A DNA stretch of 64,000 nt from an uncultured Lachnospiraceae bacterium (GTDB lineage Bacteria; Bacillota; Clostridia; Lachnospirales; Lachnospiraceae): assembly GCA_910589075.1 (NCBI GenBank), contig CAJUSK010000020.1, forward strand, positions 1-64,000, read 5' to 3'. The translations under genes were made by a program, and so were the position numbers. This document shows, piece by piece, positions 1 through 9,406 of this stretch. Position 1 is the first letter of the stretch. The number at the start of each line of letters is the position of its first letter. The notes below the pieces were generated by a model. That model had not been told where the DNA came from. It was given only the letters and a program-made list of their open reading frames with translations, and searched no databases.

Positions 1-621
1 CGTGATATACAGTTTCTGGAATGGCTGGAGTGGAAATATGACTGTAATTTTGTGACGCGGATCAAACATGAATTTCTGGAAGTGGCAAAGGAGCATGGGG
101 AGGGATATGGCTGTACGACACAAAAGGAGATATTCCCCATATTGGACCACTGCCATTGTGTCCCGTTAGAGGAGGATGCCATCTTTGACTATGGATGTGG
201 AAAAGGCGGGGCGCTGGTGTCTTTCCTTGATTATGGTTTCCGGCATGTGGGCGGAATAGAATATGAGCCCAAAATCTATGAAGTGTTAAAGGAAAACATG
301 GAAAGGCTGGGCATAAAAGAAGAAGCGCAGCTATTATATGGGGATGCCGGGGAACTGACAGTGGAACTTGACGGATATAACTGGTTTTATTTTTTTCTTC
401 CATTCGATAATTATATATTTGAAAAATGCATAAATGCAATTTGCAATAGTTATAAGAGGAGGAGCAGAAAAATTCACATTATCAGTATTTCGCCATACCA
501 TCATGCATGTATTGAGAAAACAGGCATATTTCGTTTGACAAATCAGTTTACAGTTGATATGCGCCAAAGAGTAGTGGATGTATTTGAAAGTTTTAATAAT
601 CGAAAATTGGAAATTCGTTGA
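1..621 (+). CDS. Class I SAM-dependent methyltransferase, 5'-truncated by window edge
   Basis: The reading frame is open from base 1 to the stop at 619-621, so the N-terminus lies outside the window. A GTG at 52 exists but has no ribosome binding site and is probably internal. The visible part carries a class I SAM-binding motif, FDYGCGKGGALVSFL, followed by an acidic strand end in GGIEYEP, as in class I methyltransferases. The order of motifs fits an N-terminal helix, the glycine-rich loop and a central Rossmann sheet. The substrate cannot be told. It heads, or lies inside, the co-directional glycosylation island, so a sugar or glycan O- or N-methylation role is inferred. The C-terminal LTNQF..DMRQRVVDVFES segment is repeated in decayed form just downstream at 650-724. 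Confidence 0.75.
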   Translation, partial: RDIQFLEWLEWKYDCNFVTRIKHEFLEVAKEHGEGYGCTTQKEIFPILDHCHCVPLEEDAIFDYGCGKGGALVSFLDYGFRHVGGIEYEPKIYEVLKENMERLGIKEEAQLLYGDAGELTVELDGYNWFYFFLPFDNYIFEKCINAICNSYKRRSRKIHIISISPYHHACIEKTGIFRLTNQFTVDMRQRVVDVFESFNNRKLEIR

Positions 622-649
622 AAAAAGAATGCAGAGAAGGGGAGCTTTT

Positions 650-724
650 ATGCTTTGCTTGATAAATCAGCTTGCAATAGACACGCGTCAGAGAGTGGTG
701 GATGTAAATAAAAACTATATCTGA
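650..724 (+). pseudogene. Vestigial duplicate of a methyltransferase C-terminus
   Basis: A 24-codon open frame here encodes LINQLAIDTRQRVVDVNKN, which aligns almost residue for residue with LTNQFTVDMRQRVVDVFES at the end of the preceding methyltransferase (bases about 534-590). The DNA is also similar but diverged, with changes mostly at third positions. That fits the tail of a former paralogous copy rather than a recent slippage duplication. An ATG at 650 lies 9 bases after a GGGGAG, so translation is possible, but a functional peptide is not expected. Confidence 0.55.
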
Positions 725-771
725 AAAACAGAAAGGTAAGTATGGATGTAGGATGATTAGAGGAGAATGGC

Positions 772-2004
772 ATGACGGATTTAATCAGCATAATTGTACC
801 AATATATCGGGTGGAGGCATATCTGGAACAGTGTATTTGGAGTATACGGAATCAGACATATAAGTATTTGGAAATTATTTTGGTCGATGACGGTTCGGAT
901 GATCAGTGTCCGCAGATCTGTGACAATCATGCACAGGATGACAAAAGGATAAAGGTGATCCACAAAGAAAATGGAGGCGCTGATTCTGCCAGAAAAGCAG
1001 GCATGTTGGAAGCAACAGGAAAATATGTGGGGTATGTGGATGGCGATGACTGGATTGAAACGGAAATGTATGAAAAGCTCCTTACATACATGCAAGAACA
1101 CGAAGTGGAAGTAGTGGAATCAGGGGTTATTGACTCATATAAAGACAAAGAGAGGAAGCGAGTTCCCTATTTAAAAGAGAGATGTTATAAGGGAGAGGAT
1201 TTCATGAAGAATGTAGAGCCCAAATTATTATTTTCGGGTGTTTTTTTTGAACATGGAATTTCTCCTTATCTGTGGTCTAAACTTTTTTTAAAAGAGAGAA
1301 TTATAAAATACCAAATGATATGTGACATAACAAATGAAATACAGGATGATACTATGGTGTCCCTGCCTTGCATAGCAGAGTCAAGAAAATTATATGTATC
1401 ACATGACTGTTTTTATCATTATAGAGTAAGAAATGATTCATTGAAAAGGGAATGCAGAAAAGATGAAATAATAAATCTACTAACATCATATAAAGACTTT
1501 TATGAAAGGTTCAGGGGAACTGGATTGTATTCAGATGAAGATAAGCAGATAAAGTATTATGTTATGTATTGGTTGCTATATAAAGCACCATACGTATTTG
1601 ATGGAAATTGTACCAACAGATATCTGATACCGTTCGGGGGATTGAAGAAAGCGGATAAGATAGTTTTATATGGTGCAGGAGCGGCGGGAATACATCTGGA
1701 AAATTATATAAGTAAAATAGAAGAAATTAATATAGTTTGCTGGCTGGATAAGAATTATAAAGATTTACAGAAAATTGGGGATATTAAAAATCCGAAAGAT
1801 ATTGTTGATTATGAGTATGATTATGTAATTATTACTATTTTGCGAGGCACAGCTGTTCAGAATGCTAAAAAAGATTTATTAAAATTAGGAGTTCCTGAAA
1901 AAAAGATTCTTTGGATTGAACAGAGATATATAAATAATCCAGAATTGCTTTTAAATAAAGTTTTTTTTGAGGAAAAGGGATTTAAAAAGTTTGATAGAGA
2001 TTAA
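772..2004 (+). CDS. Family 2 glycosyltransferase with C-terminal Rossmann-like module
   Basis: Transfers a sugar from a nucleotide donor in the cytoplasm. The GT-A fold starts at once: SIIVPIYRVEAYLEQCIWSI, then the nucleotide-binding VDDGSDD near residues 38-44 and the metal-binding GDD of YVDGDDWIE near residue 90. About residues 295-395 form a second domain beginning KIVLYGAGAAGIHL, followed by CWLDKNYKDL and YDYVIITILRG. This is the Rossmann-like module shared by most proteins of the island. The ATG at 772 follows AGAGGAGAA. The gene is AT-rich, like the whole first 9.9 kb. Acceptor and donor sugars cannot be predicted from sequence. Confidence 0.88.
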   Translation: MTDLISIIVPIYRVEAYLEQCIWSIRNQTYKYLEIILVDDGSDDQCPQICDNHAQDDKRIKVIHKENGGADSARKAGMLEATGKYVGYVDGDDWIETEMYEKLLTYMQEHEVEVVESGVIDSYKDKERKRVPYLKERCYKGEDFMKNVEPKLLFSGVFFEHGISPYLWSKLFLKERIIKYQMICDITNEIQDDTMVSLPCIAESRKLYVSHDCFYHYRVRNDSLKRECRKDEIINLLTSYKDFYERFRGTGLYSDEDKQIKYYVMYWLLYKAPYVFDGNCTNRYLIPFGGLKKADKIVLYGAGAAGIHLENYISKIEEINIVCWLDKNYKDLQKIGDIKNPKDIVDYEYDYVIITILRGTAVQNAKKDLLKLGVPEKKILWIEQRYINNPELLLNKVFFEEKGFKKFDRD

Positions 2005-2038
2005 AAATTTGTGTCAGAAAGGTATACTAGAATTAAAA

Positions 2039-3805
2039 ATGGATATTAATAGCCGGTTTGAAAACATACTGATTAAATGTGGAATAATTGAGAAGATTTC
2101 TTTTGACAAAGCGGTTGAGATTATAAAAGGACTGGAGGAAATTTGCAGGGCAGGAGAAAAGATTGGATTATACGGAGTTGGTATAGAAGCAGAAAGTCTA
2201 TTATATTTTATTTCTGAACATTCAGACTGTTTTAAGATTTCCACCTGTTTTGACAAAACTATACGAAATTACAATTATAAAGATATTATTTGTGACACAA
2301 ATGTCTATCCTATAGAATCTATTATAAATAAAGATGTTGATTATATATTGTTGGGTTCATATTCATGTAGAAAAATATTTAATCATAATTTGAAATCATT
2401 AGGATATAAGGGGAAGATTTTGGATTTGTATGAATACCTTGAAGAATATATAAATAATCATTATTCAACTTATGAAACGCTATTTAAAACAAAACAAGAA
2501 TATTTAAAAGCTGATGGTAATAGGATAGAGAATTTAAAGCGGTTGATAAAAGAATATTTGTTAATAAAAGATTTTATAAATGCGTTCCGTTATATAGAGG
2601 AGTATATAATAAACAAATTTTTGGGATATGAATGTTATTTACAACTAAGAAAAGAACTAAAGATACTGTTGGACGAAATAGAGATAACTATTAATAATAG
2701 AAATAAAAAGGATATTATTATCAATTGGATTGATGCAGTTTCATATTATGACATTCCCTCATTTCCTTTTTTGAAAAATAAAATGAAAGAAGGTGTATGT
2801 TTTGAAAATGCCTATACAGTAATGCCGTGGACAACAGAAACTACGAAAACCATATTGTTTGGAGAATACCCAATTGAAGGAAAATTATTTTTAAAAGAAA
2901 ATTTGTCTGTAAATAATGTTAAACTGTTAAAAGTTTTGGATGAATCAGGTTATAAATTTGGATATTGTGGGATGTCTAAATTTGCGAAATTATTTGATGA
3001 AACAGTATTTTCTATTATTCCTTACTATGAAAATAAATATTCTGGAAGTATGCAAAAACAATGGGATGCTTTAAGCTTGTTATGTGAATGCGATGATCCA
3101 CTATGTATATTAGTTCATACACTAAGGGAAACACATGAACCATTTGTCTGCGGTGAAGGGGAAACTCTTATTTATTTTGGTTCAACAAGAGAGGATTGGA
3201 AGAAGCATGAATGTAGGAGGCAGGCAGAATGTGCGGGTAAATATATAAATAATCAACTAGAGTTTTATGAAAAGCTATATAAGAAAAATGCAATAGTAAT
3301 ATATATGAGTGATCATGGCAGAGTGGGAAATTCTCCTATGGATGAAAATAAGACGCATGTAATATTATCAGTAAACCATGAAACTATTCCGCATGAAGTA
3401 ATAAAAAACATGTTTAGTCTGGTTAAATTTTCGGATATGATAAAAATATTGTTGTCTGAAAATAATAACTGGAATAGTTTAACAGATACCTATGTATTAA
3501 TAGAGAATTTGGATGCTTATAGTGAAATGTCGGTGCGTGATACTTTGTCGGGAAGACTGAAAAAAGAAGAAATGCTTCAATGCAGAGGTATAGTTACTGA
3601 GAGGGATAGATATTATTTGTATGCTTATGGAAAGGAGTATTATTTTAGCAATATAGAATCAGAAGAAAATGAAATTGATAATCCTGAATATGAAAATAGG
3701 ATAAAAGAATTAAAGAAAATATGTGGAAATGATTTTATTAATATTTATAAATATAAGAAGTTTGAATATTCAAGATTGTTATATGAAAATGTAGAGTTGA
3801 ATTAA
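2039..3805 (+). CDS. Sulfatase/alkaline-phosphatase-superfamily protein with N-terminal Rossmann-like module
   Basis: 588 residues from the ATG at 2039. A TTG at 1967 would also be in frame but overlaps the upstream gene and lacks a good ribosome binding site. Residues about 40-150 contain the island's Rossmann-like module (EKIGLYGVGIEAESLLYF, CFDKTI, VDYILLGSYSC). The second half has sulfatase-fold landmarks: IIINWIDAV near 224, PWTTETTKTILFG near 260 placed where the nucleophile Thr lies in phospho-transfer members, and the metal-binding YMSDHG near 421. Relatives transfer phosphoglycerol or phosphoethanolamine, or hydrolyse sulfate or phosphate esters, normally outside the membrane. Here no signal peptide or membrane span is visible, so a cytoplasmic role on a glycan or nucleotide-linked substrate is inferred. 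Confidence 0.72.
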   Translation: MDINSRFENILIKCGIIEKISFDKAVEIIKGLEEICRAGEKIGLYGVGIEAESLLYFISEHSDCFKISTCFDKTIRNYNYKDIICDTNVYPIESIINKDVDYILLGSYSCRKIFNHNLKSLGYKGKILDLYEYLEEYINNHYSTYETLFKTKQEYLKADGNRIENLKRLIKEYLLIKDFINAFRYIEEYIINKFLGYECYLQLRKELKILLDEIEITINNRNKKDIIINWIDAVSYYDIPSFPFLKNKMKEGVCFENAYTVMPWTTETTKTILFGEYPIEGKLFLKENLSVNNVKLLKVLDESGYKFGYCGMSKFAKLFDETVFSIIPYYENKYSGSMQKQWDALSLLCECDDPLCILVHTLRETHEPFVCGEGETLIYFGSTREDWKKHECRRQAECAGKYINNQLEFYEKLYKKNAIVIYMSDHGRVGNSPMDENKTHVILSVNHETIPHEVIKNMFSLVKFSDMIKILLSENNNWNSLTDTYVLIENLDAYSEMSVRDTLSGRLKKEEMLQCRGIVTERDRYYLYAYGKEYYFSNIESEENEIDNPEYENRIKELKKICGNDFINIYKYKKFEYSRLLYENVELN

Positions 3806-3834
3806 AAAACTCAAATTTAAACAGTGGAAGGAAA

Positions 3835-5001
3835 ATGGCAGTTATGGATAAAGGTACTCTTTACTGGATAACTGGTTTGTCCGGTGCCGGAAAGACAACA
3901 ATTGGAAACAGACTTTATTATAAGATGAAGTCAAAGAAGAAAAACACAATAATTCTTGATGGAGATATTCTGAAAAAAATAGCAGGGAAAGATTTGGGAT
4001 ATGAAAGAAAGGAACGATTAGAAAGAGCCTATCGCTATTGTGATTTGTGCAAATTATTAACAGATCAGGGGATCAATGTTATTATTTGTACAATTGCAAT
4101 GTTTGATGAAATCAGAAACTGGAATCGTAATTATATAGAAAATTATGTAGAAGTGTTTTTAGATGTGGAATTAGAAGTCTTAAAAGTCAGAAATAGAAAA
4201 GGACTTTATTCTAAACAGAAAAATAATATAGCAGGGATTGATATAGAGGTAGAATATCCTAAAAATCCTGATATTATAATTAAAAATAATGATAAAAATA
4301 TGTTGGATGAAAGTGTTCAAAATATTCTTAGTTACAAAGTGGTTCCAAGACTGAGATGGAATAGAGACGAAAAATATTGGGACAGGTATTATTCCGGGAA
4401 GGATTCAGAAAGTGCTACTATGTTAGAGCCAAGTCTGTTTGCCAGGACTATGTTGCATGAGTATATGACAGCTGGTAATGACTTAATTGAATTGGGATGT
4501 GGAAATGGAAGAGATAGTGTCTATTTTGCTCAGAATGGATTGAATGTTATTGGTATAGATCTTTCAAAAATAATTATAAAGAAGTTACAGGATACAATTA
4601 ATTTAGATAATTGTACTTTTATATGTGATGATTTTGTAAATGCGGAGGCAATTTATCAGATTCAGTATGATTATTGCTATAGTAGATTTACGTTACATGC
4701 AATTAATGAACAGCAGGAGACAGAAGTACTGTTAAAAGCATATAATATGCTTAAAGAAAAAGGGCTTTTGTTTATTGAAGCAAGATCAATTCATGATGGA
4801 AAGTATGGACTGGGAGATAAAGTAGAAAAAAATGCTTTTATTTATGATGCACATTATAGAAGATATATTGATCCGGATGAACTGGTATTAAAATTAAAAG
4901 ATATAGGGTTTGCGGTTTTGCAACAAGATGAAAGCGAATTGTTTGCACCGAAAAAAGGAGAAAGTACAGTTTGTGTACGCGTAGTAGCACAAAAAGAATA
5001 G
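3835..5001 (+). CDS. APS-kinase-like (CysC fold) kinase fused to a SAM methyltransferase
   Basis: The N-terminal half looks like adenylylsulfate kinase: P-loop GLSGAGKTT at residues 14-22, IILDGD at 39-44, and the Arg-rich GYERKERLERAYRYCDLCK lid region. The C-terminal half has a class I methyltransferase motif, LIELGCGNGRDSVYFAQ, near residue 217 and GIDLSK after it. No ATP sulfurylase or sulfotransferase is seen nearby, so phosphorylation of something other than APS is likely. CysC-like kinases are known to act on CDP-linked phosphoramidate in Campylobacter capsule synthesis, and an analogous role is possible but unproven. The ATG at 3835 follows GGAAGG at good spacing. A second ATG four codons on is less well placed. 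Confidence 0.8.
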   Translation: MAVMDKGTLYWITGLSGAGKTTIGNRLYYKMKSKKKNTIILDGDILKKIAGKDLGYERKERLERAYRYCDLCKLLTDQGINVIICTIAMFDEIRNWNRNYIENYVEVFLDVELEVLKVRNRKGLYSKQKNNIAGIDIEVEYPKNPDIIIKNNDKNMLDESVQNILSYKVVPRLRWNRDEKYWDRYYSGKDSESATMLEPSLFARTMLHEYMTAGNDLIELGCGNGRDSVYFAQNGLNVIGIDLSKIIIKKLQDTINLDNCTFICDDFVNAEAIYQIQYDYCYSRFTLHAINEQQETEVLLKAYNMLKEKGLLFIEARSIHDGKYGLGDKVEKNAFIYDAHYRRYIDPDELVLKLKDIGFAVLQQDESELFAPKKGESTVCVRVVAQKE

Positions 5002-5029
5002 ATTGTATCAAAGCTTTTAGGAGAAGTAT

Positions 5030-6133
5030 ATGAAAAAAAGGCTCTTTTTTATAATTTCGAGTTTTTCAATGGGAGGCGGCGCTGAGTCACTTCTCACAAC
5101 AATTGTTAATAATTTGGATGCAGAACGTTATGATATTGGTATTATGGAAATCATTCATGATACAGTTAAAATAGAACCCATAAATAATCGTATAAAGATG
5201 TATCCATTTTATGTGGAGGCCAATGACCCGAAACGAAAAGAAAAAATGTATTATGTTTATCACGAATGGGATAAAATAATTGCAGAATTTGTACCACAAA
5301 ATTATGACTTATATATTTCTTTTAATTATTTGAAGCCTTCATTTTTATTGCCACCTGGAAAGAAAAATATTGCATGGATACATAGCGATGTGTATAATTT
5401 GGGATCCGAGGATAAATATGAAGAACGCATGTTGCAAAATAAGGCATTTTATAAAGCCGATAAGATCGTTGCAATTAGTGATATTACCACACAGTCAATC
5501 TATGATTTGTTTCCTGAACACAGAGAAAAGATAAGAACAATATATAACGGAATTGATATTGATAAAGTCAGAGAGAAATCAAGTGAAAATACAGAAGTTT
5601 GTTTGCAAAAACCGGCAATTTTGTCAGTGGGAAGATTAGAGACAAGAAAAAATCCGCTACGCCTGTTAAATATATTTGAAAAAATATATCACAAAAATTC
5701 GAAAGTACATTTGTATTATTTGGGATACGGAGATTTGGAATCGGATATTTTGTATATTGCGAATGAAAAAGGGCTGACAAATAATGTTCACCTATTGGGC
5801 TATTATCAAAATCCATTTCCTATTATGGCGCAGTGTAATGTAATATGTATGTTTTCTGATTACGAGGGGTTTCCAATGTCTCTTTTAGAAGGTGTAGCAT
5901 TGGGAAAGCCATTTGTTTCCTCTGTTATTGGTGGTTCCAGGATTCTCGCAAATCAACAGAAATGTGGTAGAACTGTGGAAAATGATGATGAGGCTGTTAA
6001 TGCTATACTGGATTTTATTGAAGCAGATGAGAACGTTATACGAGAGGAATGCATGAAGTCTATACAGAGATTTGGATTAAAAAAATATATTGAATGTTTA
6101 GTAAAGTTATTTGAAGAGATACTTGATAAATAA
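5030..6133 (+). CDS. GT4-family glycosyltransferase (GT-B fold)
   Basis: A retaining GT-B enzyme of about 367 residues. The N-terminal domain starts FIISSFSMGGGAES with the glycine-rich acceptor-side loop. The C-terminal domain has ILSVGRLETRKNP, where GRL.. is typical, and the E-x7-E signature in DYEGFPMSLLEGVALGKP near residue 280, which binds the nucleotide sugar. It is one of the few island enzymes without the Rossmann-like module. The ATG at 5030 follows AGGAGAAG. Its 3' end lies 43 bases before the ATG of the next gene, consistent with a shared transcript. Confidence 0.88.
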   Translation: MKKRLFFIISSFSMGGGAESLLTTIVNNLDAERYDIGIMEIIHDTVKIEPINNRIKMYPFYVEANDPKRKEKMYYVYHEWDKIIAEFVPQNYDLYISFNYLKPSFLLPPGKKNIAWIHSDVYNLGSEDKYEERMLQNKAFYKADKIVAISDITTQSIYDLFPEHREKIRTIYNGIDIDKVREKSSENTEVCLQKPAILSVGRLETRKNPLRLLNIFEKIYHKNSKVHLYYLGYGDLESDILYIANEKGLTNNVHLLGYYQNPFPIMAQCNVICMFSDYEGFPMSLLEGVALGKPFVSSVIGGSRILANQQKCGRTVENDDEAVNAILDFIEADENVIREECMKSIQRFGLKKYIECLVKLFEEILDK

Positions 6134-6176
6134 GATAAAGATTCTGCTATTAAATTTGTTGAATGGAGGAGATATA

Positions 6177-7097
6177 ATGAAGATTATTTTATATGGTGCA
6201 GGTAGAAGAGGGCGTATATGCTACAAGTTTTTAAAATCTAATGGACATTCAGATATGATTCTTGGGTTTTGTGATAAAAATGCAAGAGAAATCAAAATGA
6301 TTGACGATAAAAAAGTGTGGATGCCTGAAGAATTGAGCTCAGAACAGTATTTATATTGTTTAACTATAAAAGACAATGAAGAAAAAGAGAAAATAAAAAA
6401 CGAGTTAGGAGTTAAAAATTGTATTGAATTTGAAGATCTGCCAGATTTGATTCATATTGATCGTGTTAAATTTAACAGAGATTTTTGTGGTATTTTTCAC
6501 CGTGAAAATATGGATTCATATTTTGGTAATGCTGAAAATCCTAAAAATATGGAAATATTCTGGAACACAGATAGTAATTTTTATCATATGTTTCAAAAGT
6601 TGGATATATCAAATGTAGTTGAACTTGCCTGTGGAAGAGGAAGGCATGTTGAAAAGTATATGGATGGAGCCAATACAATTACTTTGGTTGATATTTTGCA
6701 AAAGAATATTGATTTTTGTAAAGATAGATTTAATAATATATCAAAAATAAAATATTATAAGAATAACGGATATGATTTGAAAGAACTTGAAACAGACAGT
6801 TATACGGCTGTTTTTTCATATGATGCAATGGTTCACTTTGAAATGATAGATATATTCACATATATGAAAGATATATACAGAATTCTAAAAAGGGGGGGGA
6901 GAGCGTTACTTCATCATTCAAATTATCATGCCGATTATAAAGCAACCTTTAGTAATGCTCCACATGGCAGATCTTTTATGAGTAGTGAATGTTTTGCATA
7001 TTTAGCGTATAGAGCAGGTTTTATTATTTTGGAGCAAAATGTTATAGACTGGGGCGTGCCGGAACTTGATTGTATTTCACTTGTCGAAAAACCATAA
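6177..7097 (+). CDS. Rossmann-like module plus SAM methyltransferase
   Basis: The start at 6177 is chosen because TGGAGGAG lies at ideal distance. The longer frame from 6111 overlaps the upstream gene and adds only a hydrophobic-looking extension. Residues 1-100 are the island module (IILYGAGRRGRICYKFL, GFCDKNA). From about 145 comes a class I methyltransferase: VVELACGRGRHVEKY, LVDILQKN, then FSYDAMVHFEMIDIF and a KRGGRALLHHSNYH strand, as in the Methyltransf_11/25 families. The product is probably a sugar or glycan methyltransferase. Three proteins of the island (here, 8400 and 18721) combine the same two parts in the same order. Confidence 0.82.
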   Translation: MKIILYGAGRRGRICYKFLKSNGHSDMILGFCDKNAREIKMIDDKKVWMPEELSSEQYLYCLTIKDNEEKEKIKNELGVKNCIEFEDLPDLIHIDRVKFNRDFCGIFHRENMDSYFGNAENPKNMEIFWNTDSNFYHMFQKLDISNVVELACGRGRHVEKYMDGANTITLVDILQKNIDFCKDRFNNISKIKYYKNNGYDLKELETDSYTAVFSYDAMVHFEMIDIFTYMKDIYRILKRGGRALLHHSNYHADYKATFSNAPHGRSFMSSECFAYLAYRAGFIILEQNVIDWGVPELDCISLVEKP

Positions 7098-7177
7098 GAT
7101 TAATTTTTTGTGATCCAGGGATGCTCTTGAAATTGTATTAAGCATTTAATAATGTGTGGAACTGGAGAAATGTAAAT

Positions 7178-8371
7178 ATGAATAATTTAAATAAAGAACA
7201 ACTGGTTATTTGGGGTGCAGGAAGAAATGGAAATTTAGCATATTACTATTTTAAGGATAATTATAGTATAGTTTCTTATATAGATATTGATATAAAAAAG
7301 CATGGGACCTTTTTAAATGGAGTGTGTATTAATAAAATAGAATTTTTAAGAAAATATGACGGAATGGTTGCAATTGCCGTACAAAGTGATGTAGAAGCTA
7401 TTAAAAAGAGATTGCAGAGAGATTATGGAATAAATAAAATTATACTATTTAATATAACTGAAGATTACATTGATACATACTCTTTATCAGTTCCTGTTGA
7501 AGAGAATTCAGTGATTGTATTTTTTCACGGTGGTCTTGGGAATCAGATGTTTCAATATGTTCTTTATAGATACTATGAAAAGATAGGAAAGAATGTATAT
7601 GGAAATTTATCTCATTATGAAAAACCACATGTGATGAAATTTGAGTTGACAAGTATTTTTAAGAAAATAAAAATTAGAAATTGTGATTCTTATTCAATGA
7701 ATGATTATATTAGAAGAAATACAACGGATTTTGTTAATCAGAAGAATTTTACGGTATATGTTGAATCCGGGAAATACAGTATGGGCCTAAAAAAGAAAGC
7801 GGATATGAATTTGTTGAATGTATCATCTGGTGTTATCAAAGGATTATTCCAGACCAGTGTTTTTGCAGAACTTATAAAGAATGAAATCCTTAAAGATTTT
7901 TCTTTTTTTGTTGAAAAAGAAAAGAAATTATATCAAATAGCAAAAAAAATCAAAGATAAGAATGTTACAGGGATTCACTTCAGAAGAGGGGATTATCTGG
8001 ACGATAATAATAAGTGGATTTATGAGAACATTTGTACAGATCAATATTATAGAAGTGCAATGGAGTATATGATGGAGCAGAACGAAAATACTATATTTTG
8101 CTTTTTCTCCGATGATATTGAATGGGTAAAAAAATATTATAATATGGATGGTCATATATATATTGAAGAGACAATGTTTGATGATTATCAGAATTGGTAT
8201 GATATGTATCTTATGAGTCTTTGTAAAAATAATATTATTGCAAATAGTACTTTTAGTTGGTGGGGAGCATGGTTAAATCAAGATCCTGATAAAATAGTTG
8301 TGGCACCAAAAAAATGGATAAACCAATGGGATTATCTTGATATTTATCCAGAAGATTGGATTATATTATAA
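7178..8371 (+). CDS. GT11 alpha-1,2-fucosyltransferase-like enzyme with N-terminal Rossmann-like module
   Basis: Residues about 9-100 form the shared module (LVIWGAGRNGNLAYYYF). The rest is family GT11: FFHGGLGNQMFQYVLYRYYE near 117, the GDP-fucose-binding GIHFRRGDYLD near 265, and NSTFSWWGAWLN near 355. GT11 enzymes transfer L-fucose (or GDP-linked relatives) by an inverting mechanism to O-2 of galactose-like acceptors. The start at 7178 is preferred over the ATG at 7154 because CTGGAGAAA precedes it; nothing suitable precedes 7154. No GDP-fucose synthesis genes lie in the window, so the donor must come from elsewhere in the genome. Confidence 0.88.
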   Translation: MNNLNKEQLVIWGAGRNGNLAYYYFKDNYSIVSYIDIDIKKHGTFLNGVCINKIEFLRKYDGMVAIAVQSDVEAIKKRLQRDYGINKIILFNITEDYIDTYSLSVPVEENSVIVFFHGGLGNQMFQYVLYRYYEKIGKNVYGNLSHYEKPHVMKFELTSIFKKIKIRNCDSYSMNDYIRRNTTDFVNQKNFTVYVESGKYSMGLKKKADMNLLNVSSGVIKGLFQTSVFAELIKNEILKDFSFFVEKEKKLYQIAKKIKDKNVTGIHFRRGDYLDDNNKWIYENICTDQYYRSAMEYMMEQNENTIFCFFSDDIEWVKKYYNMDGHIYIEETMFDDYQNWYDMYLMSLCKNNIIANSTFSWWGAWLNQDPDKIVVAPKKWINQWDYLDIYPEDWIIL

Positions 8372-8399
8372 TGGAAACTGAATGGGAGATTTGTTTTAA

Positions 8400-9389
8400 A
8401 TGGATAAGAAAAAAGTTATTGTATATGGGTTAGGAGATTCATATAAGAAGCAGAAAAAATATATTGAAAGTAAATTCGAAATCATTGCGTATAGTGATTC
8501 AAATAGAAAATTAATATTCGACTTGAAAGCTGATAGTGAATTGTATATTATTCCGGAAGATATTCAGAATTACAAATATGACTTTATCTATGTAACTAGT
8601 TCACAATATTATAAAGAAATAAAGAGAAATATAATTGAGTTAATTGGAAATGAAAATGGAGATAAAGTAGTCTCTGTTTATGATGTTTTTGGGGATTTTA
8701 GAAATTCTGAAGTAAAGTCGGATTGGGTCATCAATAAGTTGTCTGAAATTGGGAGGGGCAAAAAATTATTAGATGCAGGCGCTGGGAGCCAAAGATATAG
8801 AAAATTTTGCGACCATTTAGAATATGTTGCACAGGATTTTGCACAATATATTCCGAATGAAATAAATGTTGGTTTGCAAAATGACTCTTGGGAGTATAGG
8901 GGATTGGACATTATTTGCGATATTATAAATATGCCTTTGGATAATGAGGTAATGGATGTAATATTATGTACGGAAGTTTTTGAACATTTGAAAAATCCTA
9001 TTTTAGCTCTGAAGGAGTTTAACAGGATTTTAAAACAGGGAGGAACTCTGATTTTAACAGCTCCTTTTTGTTGTTTGACTCATATGGCTCCATATTTTTT
9101 TTATAATGGTTTCAGTGAATTTTGGTATAGGGAGTATTTAGAAATTAACGGATTTGAGATTACGGAGATTAGGCGAAATGGAAATTTTTTCAAATATTTG
9201 AGTCAGGAATTGTTCCGTGTCGAAAATATGGCTGAAAAATATTGTAGTACTACGTTAAAAAGAGATGAAATAGATGCAATTTTGAAATGTGTAAATATAT
9301 TGACAAATTTATCGGAAGTGGATAGCAATTCAAATGAAACATTATGTTTTGGATATATGCTGACAGCAGAAAAAGTCAGAAATATTTAA
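8400..9389 (+). CDS. Rossmann-like module plus SAM methyltransferase
   Basis: The first about 100 residues are the island module in a distinct subtype: KVIVYGLGDSYKKQKKYI, YDFIYVTSSQYYKEI. The same subtype occurs in the GC-rich gene at 11049. From about residue 120 a methyltransferase follows: KLLDAGAGSQRYRKF, LCTEVFEHLKNPILAL and LKQGGTLILTAPFC, typical of Methyltransf_11. The ATG at 8400 is preceded by GGGAG. Its 3' end lies 17 bases before the start of the next gene. A role in methylating a sugar or glycan is inferred from the context only. Confidence 0.82.
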   Translation: MDKKKVIVYGLGDSYKKQKKYIESKFEIIAYSDSNRKLIFDLKADSELYIIPEDIQNYKYDFIYVTSSQYYKEIKRNIIELIGNENGDKVVSVYDVFGDFRNSEVKSDWVINKLSEIGRGKKLLDAGAGSQRYRKFCDHLEYVAQDFAQYIPNEINVGLQNDSWEYRGLDIICDIINMPLDNEVMDVILCTEVFEHLKNPILALKEFNRILKQGGTLILTAPFCCLTHMAPYFFYNGFSEFWYREYLEINGFEITEIRRNGNFFKYLSQELFRVENMAEKYCSTTLKRDEIDAILKCVNILTNLSEVDSNSNETLCFGYMLTAEKVRNI

Positions 9390-9406
9390 AAAAGGTAAAC
9401 AGTGTT

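Noticed and set aside
1967..2038. TTG start for the sulfatase-like gene
   Set aside because: It overlaps the previous coding region by 38 bases and has a poor ribosome site; ATG 2039 gives the whole domain set.
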